From positions 186,001 to 250,000 of the forward strand of contig NZ_QGNY01000002.1 of the NCBI RefSeq assembly GCF_003173575.1: a stretch of DNA of 64,000 nucleotides. The letters are read 5' to 3'. The stretch is from Pedobacter paludis. GTDB lineage: Bacteria; Bacteroidota; Bacteroidia; Sphingobacteriales; Sphingobacteriaceae. Below the pieces are notes generated by a model that was given only the letters and a program-made list of their open reading frames with translations, had not been told where the DNA came from and did not search any database. Both the position numbers and the translations under genes were made by a program. Each line of letters begins with the position of its first letter. The first letter of the stretch is position 1. Of the stretch, positions 35,953 through 43,857 are shown in pieces.

Positions 35953-36627
35953 ATGAATATGTTTAAAAAAATATTAATTGCCGAAGATCACGAAAGCGTT
36001 AGCATCTCTGTTCAAAAAACCTTATCAGATATAAATATTGTTCACGATCATAGCAATTATGTTTTTTATTGTGACGATGCCCTAGGACGGATTAAAAAAG
36101 CATTGCGAGAAGAGAAACCGTATGAATTACTAATTACCGACCTTTCTTTTGAGCACGACAGGCCACAGGAAATTTCCGATGGCGCAACACTTATAAAAGC
36201 GGTTAAGCTGATTCAGCCAGACTTAAAGATCCTAATATTTTCAATAGAGAACAGATCCCATGTAGCTAAAGCATTAATGGAAGATCTCGAGATTGATGCA
36301 TTTGTACCAAAAGCCCGTGGCGATGCCAAAGACTTAAAAATTGCCATAGAAACCATTTATAAAAACCGGAAATATCTTTCTCCGAATCTTAAACAGGCTG
36401 TAAAGGAAGAAACACCCTTTGAGTTTTCTTCATTCGATAAAACGATTATTTCTTTGCTTACAAAAGGAACACCTCAAAAAGATATTCCATTTTATCTACA
36501 AAAAAACAACATCAAACCATCTGGTTTAAGCAGCATCGAAAAACGTTTAAACACTATAAAAACGGTGTTGAACATTTCCAACAACGAGCAACTGATTGCT
36601 TATTGTAAGGATCGGCAAATTATTTAA
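35953..36627 (+). CDS. NarL/LuxR-like response regulator
   Basis: A 224-aa regulator. The receiver domain (1-140) has E11/D12, the phospho-acceptor D63 (LLITDLSF) and K120 (FVPKA). The C-terminal ~65 residues (FDKTIISLLTKGTPQKDIPFYL... NISNNEQLIAYCKD) resemble a LuxR helix-turn-helix with a short insertion. It partners the TPR kinase four bases upstream. The identical palindromes at 36649 and 37159 are candidate binding sites. ATG 35959 is an alternative start. Confidence 0.9.
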   Translation: MNMFKKILIAEDHESVSISVQKTLSDINIVHDHSNYVFYCDDALGRIKKALREEKPYELLITDLSFEHDRPQEISDGATLIKAVKLIQPDLKILIFSIENRSHVAKALMEDLEIDAFVPKARGDAKDLKIAIETIYKNRKYLSPNLKQAVKEETPFEFSSFDKTIISLLTKGTPQKDIPFYLQKNNIKPSGLSSIEKRLNTIKTVLNISNNEQLIAYCKDRQII

Positions 36628-36648
36628 CAAAACTTCTTTTAAACCATT

Positions 36649-36664
36649 TTACGGACAACCGTAA
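36649..36664. promoter_or_regulatory. TTACGG-N4-CCGTAA palindrome, copy 1
   Basis: Perfect 6-bp inverted half-sites around ACAA, 21 bp after the response-regulator stop. The same half-sites and spacing recur at 37159. Suits a dimeric regulator. Confidence 0.5.
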
Positions 36665-36823
36665 GGGTAGGAATTTATATGCTCTTATTTTTGGAAACAG
36701 AAACCTTAATGTATTAATTCCCATATCCTCGTGATATTGAACATGCTTTTTGGTTTCTGAAAAAGTAATAATCCATATTTTCCCTAGTCCACATCTCTAG
36801 CATGTATAGCCTAATTGCTATAT

Positions 36824-37150
36824 ATGAAAAATACTTTAACCGTAATTTTATTCTTTTTCGCACTCGGGAGTGCCCGTGCACAAAAACAAAATGTAAAAAC
36901 CTTCCAGCTAATGAAGCCTGGATTTAACACCAAAGAAATAGGTGGAACAATTTCCGAAGTTTACACCACTCAGCGTTACGGCAAAACATTTTGGTGGGTA
37001 AAAATAGGTAAAGACACAATCCTTTATGTTTGGTACAATGATCTTGATACCGCAACAATGAAAGTGGGCGTAACCCGAAAATTTTATTCCATTAAGCGCT
37101 TAGATGGTAATCTGTGGAAAAAGGAAAAATCTGAAGGGCCGATAAAATAA
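36824..37150 (+). CDS. Small secreted protein, unknown
   Basis: A 108-aa exported protein (signal peptide ...GSARAQ). The mature ~85 residues are beta-rich and basic (TFWWVKIGKDTILYVWYND), a single small domain of unknown family, probably periplasmic. ATG 36824 is chosen over TTG 36815. It lies between the two TTACGG palindromes. Confidence 0.7.
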   Translation: MKNTLTVILFFFALGSARAQKQNVKTFQLMKPGFNTKEIGGTISEVYTTQRYGKTFWWVKIGKDTILYVWYNDLDTATMKVGVTRKFYSIKRLDGNLWKKEKSEGPIK

Positions 37151-37158
37151 ATTTTCGT

Positions 37159-37174
37159 TTACGGTTTCCCGTAA
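37159..37174. promoter_or_regulatory. TTACGG-N4-CCGTAA palindrome, copy 2
   Basis: Same half-sites as copy 1 with spacer TTTC. It lies 22 bp upstream of the candidate -7 element of the HsdR-N-like gene, so it covers the position of a -33 box. Confidence 0.5.
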
Positions 37175-37195
37175 TAAAAGCAAACAGCACCTGTA

Positions 37196-37203
37196 TACTT
37201 TTG
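37196..37203 (+). promoter_or_regulatory. Candidate -7 element (TACTTTTG)
   Basis: It matches TAnnTTTG, 31 bp before the HsdR-N-like ATG. No convincing -33 box is visible; the palindrome occupies that position. Confidence 0.4.
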
Positions 37204-37234
37204 AGTAACAAACCACTCTATTTATTTACAGGCT

Positions 37235-38296
37235 ATGGATCTTAAACTAAAGTTAGAACAACTTCACCAGCGGGTAGTCGGATTGAAAGATCAGATTAAT
37301 ACCGAAGAGGCCACAAAGAACGCTTTCGTAATGCCGTTCATCCAAATTTTGGGTTATGATATTTTTAACCCAACTGAAGTTATTCCAGAGCACATCTGCG
37401 ATATCGGCACCAAAAAAGGCGAAAAGGTAGATTACGTAATCCGTAAAAACAACGAGCCGATTCTGATCTTCGAATGCAAACATTGGAAAGAGAATGCCGA
37501 TGCACACAATTCTCAGTTGCACAGATATTATCATGTATCAAAAGCAAGATTCGGCGTACTTACCAATGGTACGGTTTATAACTTTTATACAGATTTGGAA
37601 AAGCCAAACATCATGGACGAGAAACCTTTCTTAACCATTGATATTGAAGACCTGAAAGACAATGCGATTAAGATTTTAGAAAGTTTTACCAAAACCGAAT
37701 ATAACCTAGAAACCATTTTAGATTCGGCTGAAGGTTTAAAATACATAAAAGCCATTAGAAAAGAATTCGAAAAAGAAGTTGATAATCCTTCTGATGAGCT
37801 GGTAAAATTATTGGTGAACCGTTTTTTTGATAAGCCCTTAACAGCAAACCGAATGTTGGCTTTTAAAGAATATTCGCGAAAAGCACTGGCCATTTCCATT
37901 AACGAATCCATTAGCGATCGCTTAAAATCCGCGTTAAATATTAACGAAAAAATTGAGAAAATAGACGATTCAAAATCAAGCCCAATTATAGACAACGAAG
38001 TGTCCAAAATTATTACAACTGATGAGGAACTGGAAGCCTTCCAAATTGTGAAAGCCATTTTGCGAGAAAAAATTCCATCTCATCGCATTGCGCCAAGAGA
38101 TACACAATCTTATTTCGGTGTACTCCTCGATGATAATAATCGCAAACCGATCTGCAGATTTAATTTCAATACTGCAAATAAATACCTAGAAACTTTTGCC
38201 AATGGAAAAGATGCAGGAGAAAAAATACAGCTCAATAACTTAGACGAGCTCTACAATTTCCGAAGCCAATTGCATCAATCCATCGATCAATATTAA
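37235..38296 (+). CDS. Orphan nuclease with type I HsdR N-terminal domain
   Basis: A 353-aa protein whose first ~150 residues match the HsdR N-terminal PD-(D/E)XK domain: E25 helix (EEATKNAFVMPFIQILGYD), D66 (KVDYVI) and E80-x-K82 (FECKHWK). The rest is helical, then a C-terminal alpha/beta domain (YFGVLLDDNNRKPICRF). No helicase, methylase or specificity subunit is nearby, so this is not a complete type I system; related stand-alone proteins are common in Bacteroidota. A defence role is an inference. Its GC content (about 43% in a sampled line) is higher than that of the genes after it. Confidence 0.88.
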   Translation: MDLKLKLEQLHQRVVGLKDQINTEEATKNAFVMPFIQILGYDIFNPTEVIPEHICDIGTKKGEKVDYVIRKNNEPILIFECKHWKENADAHNSQLHRYYHVSKARFGVLTNGTVYNFYTDLEKPNIMDEKPFLTIDIEDLKDNAIKILESFTKTEYNLETILDSAEGLKYIKAIRKEFEKEVDNPSDELVKLLVNRFFDKPLTANRMLAFKEYSRKALAISINESISDRLKSALNINEKIEKIDDSKSSPIIDNEVSKIITTDEELEAFQIVKAILREKIPSHRIAPRDTQSYFGVLLDDNNRKPICRFNFNTANKYLETFANGKDAGEKIQLNNLDELYNFRSQLHQSIDQY

Positions 38297-38386
38297 ACGC
38301 AATCACCGTTAGCGCTCAGCTCTCAGAAAAATGTAGGGGTTGCCTCCTGGTTAGTAGTTCCGGTAAGGCAATCCCGCATTTTGGAA

Positions 38387-38764
38387 ATGAGAAAACCATC
38401 TCTAGAATATCATCAACTTATTACCAAAAATATGGCTCTCTATAGAAGATTTACTAATAACGAAACTAATTCGAAAGCAATTATCATTAATGCCCCTGAA
38501 CAACATGGATCTTATGGTGCATTATTATTTGACAAAAGATGGAAAGATAAGAGAGCAATTATATTAATGAGAGATAACAATCAATGTGTTATTTGCGAAA
38601 ACAATAATGATTTAGAAGTTCATCATAGACAGTATAGGTTCATAAAAGAATTAAAAAAATTCTGTGCACCATGGGAATATCCGGATAAGATATTGATTAC
38701 TCTTTGCAATTCATGCCATCAACGTGGCCATTCCAAATTTAAAGTACCTGTAATTTATGTTTAA
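38387..38764 (+). CDS. HNH endonuclease-domain protein
   Basis: A 125-aa protein with an HNH/zinc-ribbon motif: C67-x-x-C70, the H79-H80 pair (EVHHRQY), C107-x-x-C110 (LCNSC) and H111/H115. The fold suggests a metal-dependent DNA nuclease of the compact HNH type. It overlaps the next gene by eight bases, so they are translationally coupled. Strongly AT-rich (about 23% GC in one sampled line). ATG 38387 is preferred over TTG 38381. Substrate unknown. Confidence 0.88.
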   Translation: MRKPSLEYHQLITKNMALYRRFTNNETNSKAIIINAPEQHGSYGALLFDKRWKDKRAIILMRDNNQCVICENNNDLEVHHRQYRFIKELKKFCAPWEYPDKILITLCNSCHQRGHSKFKVPVIYV

Positions 38765-39146
38765 AATTTTCAGTAACGACAAGGCAAAAAATATGCCTTC
38801 AAATCAATTCCAAGCTTCAGATGCAACCAATCAATTAACTAAGATTGACATTCCAGAAAATGTGTTTATTGAAAAAGAAGTAGGCTCATTTGGTGAAAAC
38901 AATGAATCAAAAATAAAGAAGCCCGAAAGCACTATTGAGTCGCTTTTTGATTTCCTAGATAAAAATCATGAAACAAAGGGTTATGAAGATGCCTTAATGA
39001 ATCCTGACGTCAAGCATCTAAATCAGAATGTGGACGCTTTAAACAATCAACTAGAGAGACTATTAGAAGAGTTAAAACCTTTTATGAGGATTTTATTAAG
39101 GAGATTGATTTTCACATTGATAGTAGATCACGAAATGGAATGGTAG
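38757..39146 (+). CDS. 5' part of a probably frameshifted cytoplasmic protein
   Basis: A frame of 129 codons. Residues 1-108 read as a normal soluble, helical protein (VKHLNQNVDALNNQLERLLEELKPF is coiled-coil-like), but the last ~20 residues (MRILLRRLIFTL...) look non-coding. After the TTTT run at 39080-39083 the -1 frame continues sensibly as YEDFIKEIDFHIDSRSRNG and runs into the frame of 39140-39331. So the original or expressed product is probably one ~190-aa protein spanning 38757-39331. No family recognised. Confidence 0.65.
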   Translation: MFKIFSNDKAKNMPSNQFQASDATNQLTKIDIPENVFIEKEVGSFGENNESKIKKPESTIESLFDFLDKNHETKGYEDALMNPDVKHLNQNVDALNNQLERLLEELKPFMRILLRRLIFTLIVDHEMEW

Positions 39147-39331
39147 ATATTGTTGATGAATTAAAAATGAAAAGAAGCATCGCTGAAAGTCATATTCAAA
39201 AAGTTTTTGAAATGGAAATAGAACATCAAAAGAACGTCGGTGATAGTCGAGGTATGATTATAAGCTATACCAGAGGATTTATGAATGGACTTTCGGCAAT
39301 TTCACATTATAGTATTTTAAAAAGATTTTAG
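39140..39331 (+). CDS. 3' part of the frameshifted gene, or small coupled protein
   Basis: A 63-aa frame (MVDIVDELKMKRSIAESH...) overlapping the preceding stop in ATGGTAG. It can be a separate, translationally coupled protein, but its frame is coding-like upstream of the ATG, which favours the end of a single ~190-aa protein. Helical, no motif. It abuts the DUF4407-like gene with no gap. Confidence 0.55.
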   Translation: MVDIVDELKMKRSIAESHIQKVFEMEIEHQKNVGDSRGMIISYTRGFMNGLSAISHYSILKRF

Positions 39332-40318
39332 ATGAGAGCATTTCAAATTTGGTGGCTTAAAATAAGTTGCTTTTTAACGGGTTATAACTATTATATCTTA
39401 AGTAATTGTAGCGAAGTATCAATTCGAAAGGTAAAAAAATACACTGCTGCGCTACTAATCATTTCAGTTGTTTGGTCCTTTGTTGGATTCTGTTTTTGTT
39501 CACGTTATATTAAATTAGGAGTATCTGGAAGTATTTTAGGCTCAATTATTTCCGTTCTTATCATTCTTCAAATTGAAAGGCAGATTCTGTTAATTGATAA
39601 AACGAACAACATACTTAAAGCAACCCGTATCGGGTTGGCAATACTAATGGCGATCATCGGTTCATTAATAATAGATCAATTGATTTTTAAAGATGATATT
39701 GATAAAACAAAAATCGCTATAAATCAGCAAAAAGTTAATTCGCTTATGTCAACCAAGACAAAAGAAATAACAAATCAGATCTCTGCATTCAATGACGCTA
39801 TAAGAATGAAGGAAAATGAACGTAAAATACTTATCGAAGATATTAATAAAAATCCGAACATAAGTATTATCGAAACATCGTCAAACATGATTCCCGTAAC
39901 TAAGCAGACTACAGATAGCCTTAAAAGATCAACTACAAATACAGTCCTAAAAAGAACAACTTCCACTAATGTAAGAGTTATTCCAAATCCTAAGACACAG
40001 CAACTTCCAGAAATATATAATCAACTTAAAGAGCTGAATGTGCAAAAGGGTTCTAAAGAAACTATGCTGTTAAATGTAAAAGCGAATCTAGAAAAAGAAG
40101 TTCAAAGTAAAGTGGGTTTCTTAGATGAATTGACAATTATGTTCAGCATAATTAGAAATTCAATAATTGCAGGTGTAGTATATTTAATATGGTTTATTTT
40201 TCTCCTTCTTCTTGAATTATTAGTGTTAATTGGAAAATCAAATGATTCAGAATCTGATTATGACAAAACAATACAAAAACAAATGGAAATACATTTAAGA
40301 AAAATACAGTTACTTTAA
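39332..40318 (+). CDS. DUF4407-like membrane protein (second copy, diverged)
   Basis: A 328-aa membrane protein. Three helices (about 38-56, 63-80, 95-115), a charged helical region of ~150 residues (IAINQQKVNSLMSTKTKEI...), and a fourth helix near 270-298. The segment ILQIERQILLIDKTN followed by TRIGLAILMAIIGSLIIDQLIFKDDIDK parallels NMDRYIVSSINKS and PRILLAIMIGMVISRPIELKIFDKEI in the gene at 1991-3115. The function of the family is unknown. It ends the AT-rich, tightly packed block that starts with the HNH gene. Confidence 0.8.
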   Translation: MRAFQIWWLKISCFLTGYNYYILSNCSEVSIRKVKKYTAALLIISVVWSFVGFCFCSRYIKLGVSGSILGSIISVLIILQIERQILLIDKTNNILKATRIGLAILMAIIGSLIIDQLIFKDDIDKTKIAINQQKVNSLMSTKTKEITNQISAFNDAIRMKENERKILIEDINKNPNISIIETSSNMIPVTKQTTDSLKRSTTNTVLKRTTSTNVRVIPNPKTQQLPEIYNQLKELNVQKGSKETMLLNVKANLEKEVQSKVGFLDELTIMFSIIRNSIIAGVVYLIWFIFLLLLELLVLIGKSNDSESDYDKTIQKQMEIHLRKIQLL

Positions 40319-40363
40319 TAAAAATCAGTACAAAAATCTATTTTAAAAATAATCTCATCCCAA

Positions 40364-40573
40364 ATGAAAACCCTCTCTTTATTATTCCTTTTCCTTATCA
40401 GTGCTACCTGTAAAGAAACTAAAACCGTTTATGTTTGCAACAGCGAAGGCGCTAAAAAATATCATTATAAATCTAGTTGTCGTGGCTTAAGCAATTGCCA
40501 ATATAAAATTTTAGAAACAACATTAGATAAGGCCAAGAAAGATGGCAAAACTTTATGTGGATGGGAAAAATAA
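40364..40573 (+). CDS. Cysteine-rich secreted mini-protein
   Basis: A 69-aa exported protein (MKTLSLLFLFLISATC, possibly a lipobox). The mature part has the pattern YVCNSEGAKKYHY..CRGL..C...LCGWE: four cysteines and a histidine that suggest a small metal-binding or disulfide fold, as in domains found next to secreted nucleases. Its gene overlaps the thermonuclease gene by 19 bases, so the products are coupled. Confidence 0.75.
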   Translation: MKTLSLLFLFLISATCKETKTVYVCNSEGAKKYHYKSSCRGLSNCQYKILETTLDKAKKDGKTLCGWEK

Positions 40574-41085
40574 TACCGCTGGTTTTATTTCTCTTTTTTA
40601 CGCCTGTATTGTGTAAGAAAGAGATTGATCAAGCGGTCCAGGTTAACTTAAAAAATCAGACATTCAGTGCCAAGGTAATTCGCATATTGGATGGTGATAC
40701 CATGGAGGTTTTGTATAAAAATAATCCCATCAAAATCCGTTTGGCCCATATAGATTGTCCAGAAAAAAGAGGTGCTCAACCCTTTGGTAACCATGCAAAA
40801 AAAGCTTTGTCTGATTTATGTTTCGGGCAAAAGGTTACAATTTTCGGTCAAAAATACGATCGTTATAAAAGATTAATCGCAGTGGTACAAAACAGCAAAA
40901 AACAAATTGTAAATCAGGAAATGATTAAGCAGGGCATGGCTTGGCATTTTAAGAAATACTCTACTGATCCACTTTATGCCCAATTGGAAATAAACGCCAG
41001 AAAGAACAAGATCGGCTTATGGCACGATGCTAAACCGACACCGCCATGGGAGTGGAGAAAACCCAGGCACGGCCTTACCGAATAA
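40555..41085 (+). CDS. Secreted thermonuclease (SNase-like)
   Basis: A 176-aa exported nuclease with a staphylococcal-nuclease OB-fold domain. Motifs: ILDGDTMEV, IRLAHIDCPEK (Arg and Glu of the calcium/active site) and KYDRYKRLIA (second Arg). The signal region is ..IIPLVLFLFFTPVLC. It degrades DNA and RNA to mononucleotides outside the cytoplasm by family inference. ATG 40555 overlaps the mini-protein; 40561 is an alternative. Confidence 0.92.
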   Translation: MWMGKIIPLVLFLFFTPVLCKKEIDQAVQVNLKNQTFSAKVIRILDGDTMEVLYKNNPIKIRLAHIDCPEKRGAQPFGNHAKKALSDLCFGQKVTIFGQKYDRYKRLIAVVQNSKKQIVNQEMIKQGMAWHFKKYSTDPLYAQLEINARKNKIGLWHDAKPTPPWEWRKPRHGLTE

Positions 41086-41192
41086 AAAAGCCATTTAGTT
41101 TTAAATTTGATCTACATTCCATTTTAAAATGATTACAATCATTTATTTTGAGCCCAGTTACTCGCATATTTATTGAATCAAATTACAAGGTT

Positions 41193-41639
41193 ATGTTAGG
41201 CGATTTAAATAAAGGAGAACTCATTGAGTTTCTAGAAAAACAGGTAATCGGCAGATTGGGTTGCCATGCAAATGGCGAAACTTATGTGGTGCCCATTAAC
41301 TATGTGTATAAAGATAATGCCATTTACGGGCATTCTGGAAATGGAAAAAAAATCGACATGATGCGCATCAATCCAAAGGTTTGCTTCGAAGTGGATGAGA
41401 TCATCGACACCTTTAGATGGACGAGCGCCATACTTAATGGAAATTTTATAGAATTGTTTGGGGAAGAAAGGCAACAGGCCATGCAGGGAATTATTCATAG
41501 AATTATGCCTTTAACAGATCGGCCTTCGGAAGAACCATCCCACGGGATAAATCCCGAAAAGCACAATCAAATTATTGTGTATAAAATCGTTCTAACATCG
41601 GTTAGTGGAAAGTACGAATCGCATTTCGATTATATTTAG
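41193..41639 (+). CDS. Pyridoxamine 5'-phosphate oxidase-family flavoprotein (NimA-like)
   Basis: A 148-aa split-barrel FMN-binding protein. The IGRLGCHANGETYVVPINYVYKDNAIYGHS stretch (read in parts) is typical of the NimA-like/PNPOx-fold family of small flavoproteins. ATG 41193 is chosen over TTG 41148, which would prepend 15 unconvincing residues. Cytoplasmic, substrate unknown. Confidence 0.9.
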   Translation: MLGDLNKGELIEFLEKQVIGRLGCHANGETYVVPINYVYKDNAIYGHSGNGKKIDMMRINPKVCFEVDEIIDTFRWTSAILNGNFIELFGEERQQAMQGIIHRIMPLTDRPSEEPSHGINPEKHNQIIVYKIVLTSVSGKYESHFDYI

Positions 41640-41682
41640 GGAGGACTGAGTATTTAGATTTTGTGCAAGATTTTAAACCTGA

Positions 41683-42120
41683 TCAGAGCGGTCTCTTTTC
41701 AGCCGGCTTAAATTCCTTGCTCATAGAATTGTTTTCTAAGTCAATTTCAACAATGTAATTCCAGTTATCTAATTCCTCCGATTTCCAAAAATTGGTGAAC
41801 TGAAATATTCTGGCATCATCATATTTAATATTTAACCGTTTATTTGCCCTCCAAATAATATCTAAATTCCTGGTATAATCTGCTACAAGTATTGGATGAT
41901 CATGTTCAGTTATTTTTTTTCCACTGAGCAGGATATATACTTTGTTCCCGTCGGCTACAGTTGCACCACCGGTGGTTGCAATTAAAACCGCATCAATCTT
42001 TTTATCTGGTGAAGATATTATCTTTAAGATTTTTGAATGATCCAAATCCAGCACGTTATTATTGCACGAACCAAGAAGGAGCAGCACCAAAAACATTGCA
42101 ATTAGTCTGATAGTCATCAT
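41683..42120 (-). CDS. Small lipoprotein, unknown
   Basis: A 145-aa lipoprotein (LLLLLGSC lipobox, cysteine at residue 19). The mature domain is beta-rich (KIDAVLIATTGGATVADGNKVYI). No family recognised. Divergent from the HTH gene, with a 265-bp intergenic region. Confidence 0.78.
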   Translation of the reverse strand: MMTIRLIAMFLVLLLLGSCNNNVLDLDHSKILKIISSPDKKIDAVLIATTGGATVADGNKVYILLSGKKITEHDHPILVADYTRNLDIIWRANKRLNIKYDDARIFQFTNFWKSEELDNWNYIVEIDLENNSMSKEFKPAEKRPL

Positions 42121-42340
42121 ACTTTAAAGGTAGGAAGAAAATGGATCTTTAACGAAGTATCAGTTTCCGTACTTGATATTTAGGCGCTTAACAATTTATC
42201 CTATTTGGATGGGGCATGGGGCGGTGTATTTTGTGCGGATATACATTAACTGTATTTGTAAAATAGTCTATAGCGTCAGCTATTCCCATCGGAAGGGGAA
42301 AGGTTTTTTCCAACAACCTTTTCACTAAGCTTCAATTTAA

Positions 42341-42348
42341 TATCTTTG
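42341..42348 (+). promoter_or_regulatory. Candidate -7 element (TATCTTTG)
   Basis: Exact match to TAnnTTTG, with TTTT about 18 bp upstream as a weak -33. It lies 38 bp before the HTH gene. Confidence 0.45.
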
Positions 42349-42386
42349 CCCAAATTTTATTCGAAAAATAAAGCATAGCATATAGA

Positions 42387-42653
42387 ATGAGCACTGAAAA
42401 CGAGGATTTGGTAGCCAATTGGATCAAAGAAAATGGCAACCCGGCAATTGAAAAATTAACCCAGGTAAATTTGGAAACCGCTAGCAAGGTATCTTCATTT
42501 CTCGCCCAAAATGGAATGGATGCCCATGCACTTGCTCAGTTGGTAGATACGCAGATTTCGGAGGTAAATAAATGGCTAAATGGAAAACATAATTTTAGCG
42601 AAAAAACACTGGCTCAAATAACCACAACGCTAGAATCAAAAAAATCAGTGTAA
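42387..42653 (+). CDS. Small XRE-like helix-turn-helix protein
   Basis: An 88-aa protein. The C-terminal part (DAHALAQLVDTQISEVNKWLNGKHNFSEKTLAQI) reads as a Cro/C1-type HTH, with the recognition helix around ISEVNKWLNG; the N-terminal helices are charged. Probably a DNA-binding regulator. No adjacent toxin gene, so an antitoxin role is not supported. Confidence 0.82.
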   Translation: MSTENEDLVANWIKENGNPAIEKLTQVNLETASKVSSFLAQNGMDAHALAQLVDTQISEVNKWLNGKHNFSEKTLAQITTTLESKKSV

Positions 42654-42674
42654 CGCATTTTTTTTCTCAACCAC

Positions 42675-42711
42675 AAAAAAGCGCCCTAACAAACATCAGG
42701 ACGCTTTTTTT
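42675..42711. terminator. Rho-independent terminator
   Basis: AAAAAAGCGCCCT pairs with AGGACGCTTTTTT (one mismatch) around a 10-base loop. It separates the convergent HTH and OmpA genes and could serve both. Confidence 0.8.
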
Positions 42712-42722
42712 GGTAAAAACAA

Positions 42723-43256
42723 TTAGTTCTGCACCTTAATTTCAGTCCGCCTATTTAACATTCTGCCCTCCTCTGTGGCATTACTGCTCACAGGTTCTTT
42801 TTCGCCATGGCCTACAATGGTAAAAATAGAGGCATTTAATCCGGCATTTACAAAGTACGATTTAACGGCATTGGCCCGATCAATAGATAAGGACATATTA
42901 TGCTCGGGAGTTCCTTCTGCCGATGAATGGCCGTTAAGTACAAATTTAGTATTCGGCGCCTTTTTCATTTCCATTACTGCTTTATCCAAAATCGGGAACG
43001 AAGACGTTTTTAAAACAAAGGAATTAAACTCAAACTGAATGTTATCCAAATTAAAATCGGGCTTTTCTACAGGTGCTGGTTTTTCAGGTTCTTTTTCCGG
43101 TACAGGCTCAGGCTTTTTTTCTTCAACGGGTGGTGCAGGTTTCGAAACTGGAGCTGGATCGGGTTTGGCAACAAGTTTCTTGGTTTTGCAAGAATATAAC
43201 GTTAAGGTAGATAATCCGATGAGTGCTGTAAAAAAGAGATTTTTGGTCAAGTTCAT
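42723..43256 (-). CDS. OmpA-family lipoprotein with Pro-rich linker
   Basis: A 177-aa lipoprotein (TLYSC). A Pro/Lys/Glu-rich linker (about 30-65) is followed by an OmpA-C domain with the peptidoglycan-binding signature LNGHSSAEG...LSIDRANAVKSYF and a late RRTEI. It tethers the outer membrane to the cell wall. Monocistronic. Confidence 0.92.
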   Translation of the reverse strand: MNLTKNLFFTALIGLSTLTLYSCKTKKLVAKPDPAPVSKPAPPVEEKKPEPVPEKEPEKPAPVEKPDFNLDNIQFEFNSFVLKTSSFPILDKAVMEMKKAPNTKFVLNGHSSAEGTPEHNMSLSIDRANAVKSYFVNAGLNASIFTIVGHGEKEPVSSNATEEGRMLNRRTEIKVQN

Positions 43257-43445
43257 ATTTTAAGGGTTTAATTTGATGCTTCCAAATACGAAGCAGTTTA
43301 TAATTACACTTATAACGGTACATTTTATAAGAACTTGTGTTTAAGTTAAATTTTGAAAAGCTATAAATCAGCTAAATAAAATTGTATATGATCAATTTGT
43401 CGGGATTTTGTTATCTTTAAAAACCGCTAAATACCTCGTTATAAA

Positions 43446-43850
43446 ATGATTGGTGAAGAAGATCTTAAAAAGCTGATGCAATCGCAAAACGAAGGTTTTC
43501 AGTCGGCGCTTTACGAACAATATCGCTGTCAGGTTTATGGCCGGTTTATTTCGTTTTGCAAAGATAAATCGATGGCGGTAGAATTAATGAGGCGGGTTTT
43601 TGAAAAGGCAGAACAGGAAATAAAAATTACGGGTGCGATAAAAGGCAAAATATCGATCTGGCTGTTGCGGATTTCCAGAAACATATCACGCGAATACCTA
43701 TTGGATTATTCAATTAAGAAAAGCATTGCAGAGCGTTGCCCGGTGCAATTGGTACTTTGTGAGGGATTTAACCCGAAAGAGGCCGCGGGATTATTGGGAA
43801 TTAGTCTTGTTGAGGTTATGGATAAATTAAGAAATCGTTTGAGGGAATAA
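43446..43850 (+). CDS. Compact ECF-like sigma factor
   Basis: A 134-aa protein with a sigma region-2-like part (ALYEQYRCQVYGRFISFCKDKSMAVELMRRVFEKA, IWLLRISRNISREYL) and a region-4-like part (CEGFNPKEAAGLLGISLVEVMDKLRNRLRE), but a much shorter linker than ordinary ECF factors of ~170-190 aa. The next gene, seven bases on, looks like its cupin anti-sigma factor. Whether it still binds core polymerase is uncertain. Confidence 0.7.
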   Translation: MIGEEDLKKLMQSQNEGFQSALYEQYRCQVYGRFISFCKDKSMAVELMRRVFEKAEQEIKITGAIKGKISIWLLRISRNISREYLLDYSIKKSIAERCPVQLVLCEGFNPKEAAGLLGISLVEVMDKLRNRLRE

Positions 43851-43857
43851 TATCGGA

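Noticed and set aside
37585..38058. 157-codon open frame on the minus strand
   Set aside because: Antisense to the HsdR-N-like gene; a Ser/Phe-rich shadow sequence.
37235..38296. A complete type I restriction system
   Set aside because: Only the HsdR N-terminal domain is present; no helicase motor, HsdM or HsdS gene occurs nearby.
37235..41085. A prophage remnant
   Set aside because: No integrase, capsid, tail, terminase or lysis gene is visible; an HNH gene alone does not indicate a phage.
42387..42653. Antitoxin of a toxin-antitoxin pair
   Set aside because: The small HTH gene stands alone between terminator and divergent lipoprotein; there is no toxin-like neighbour.
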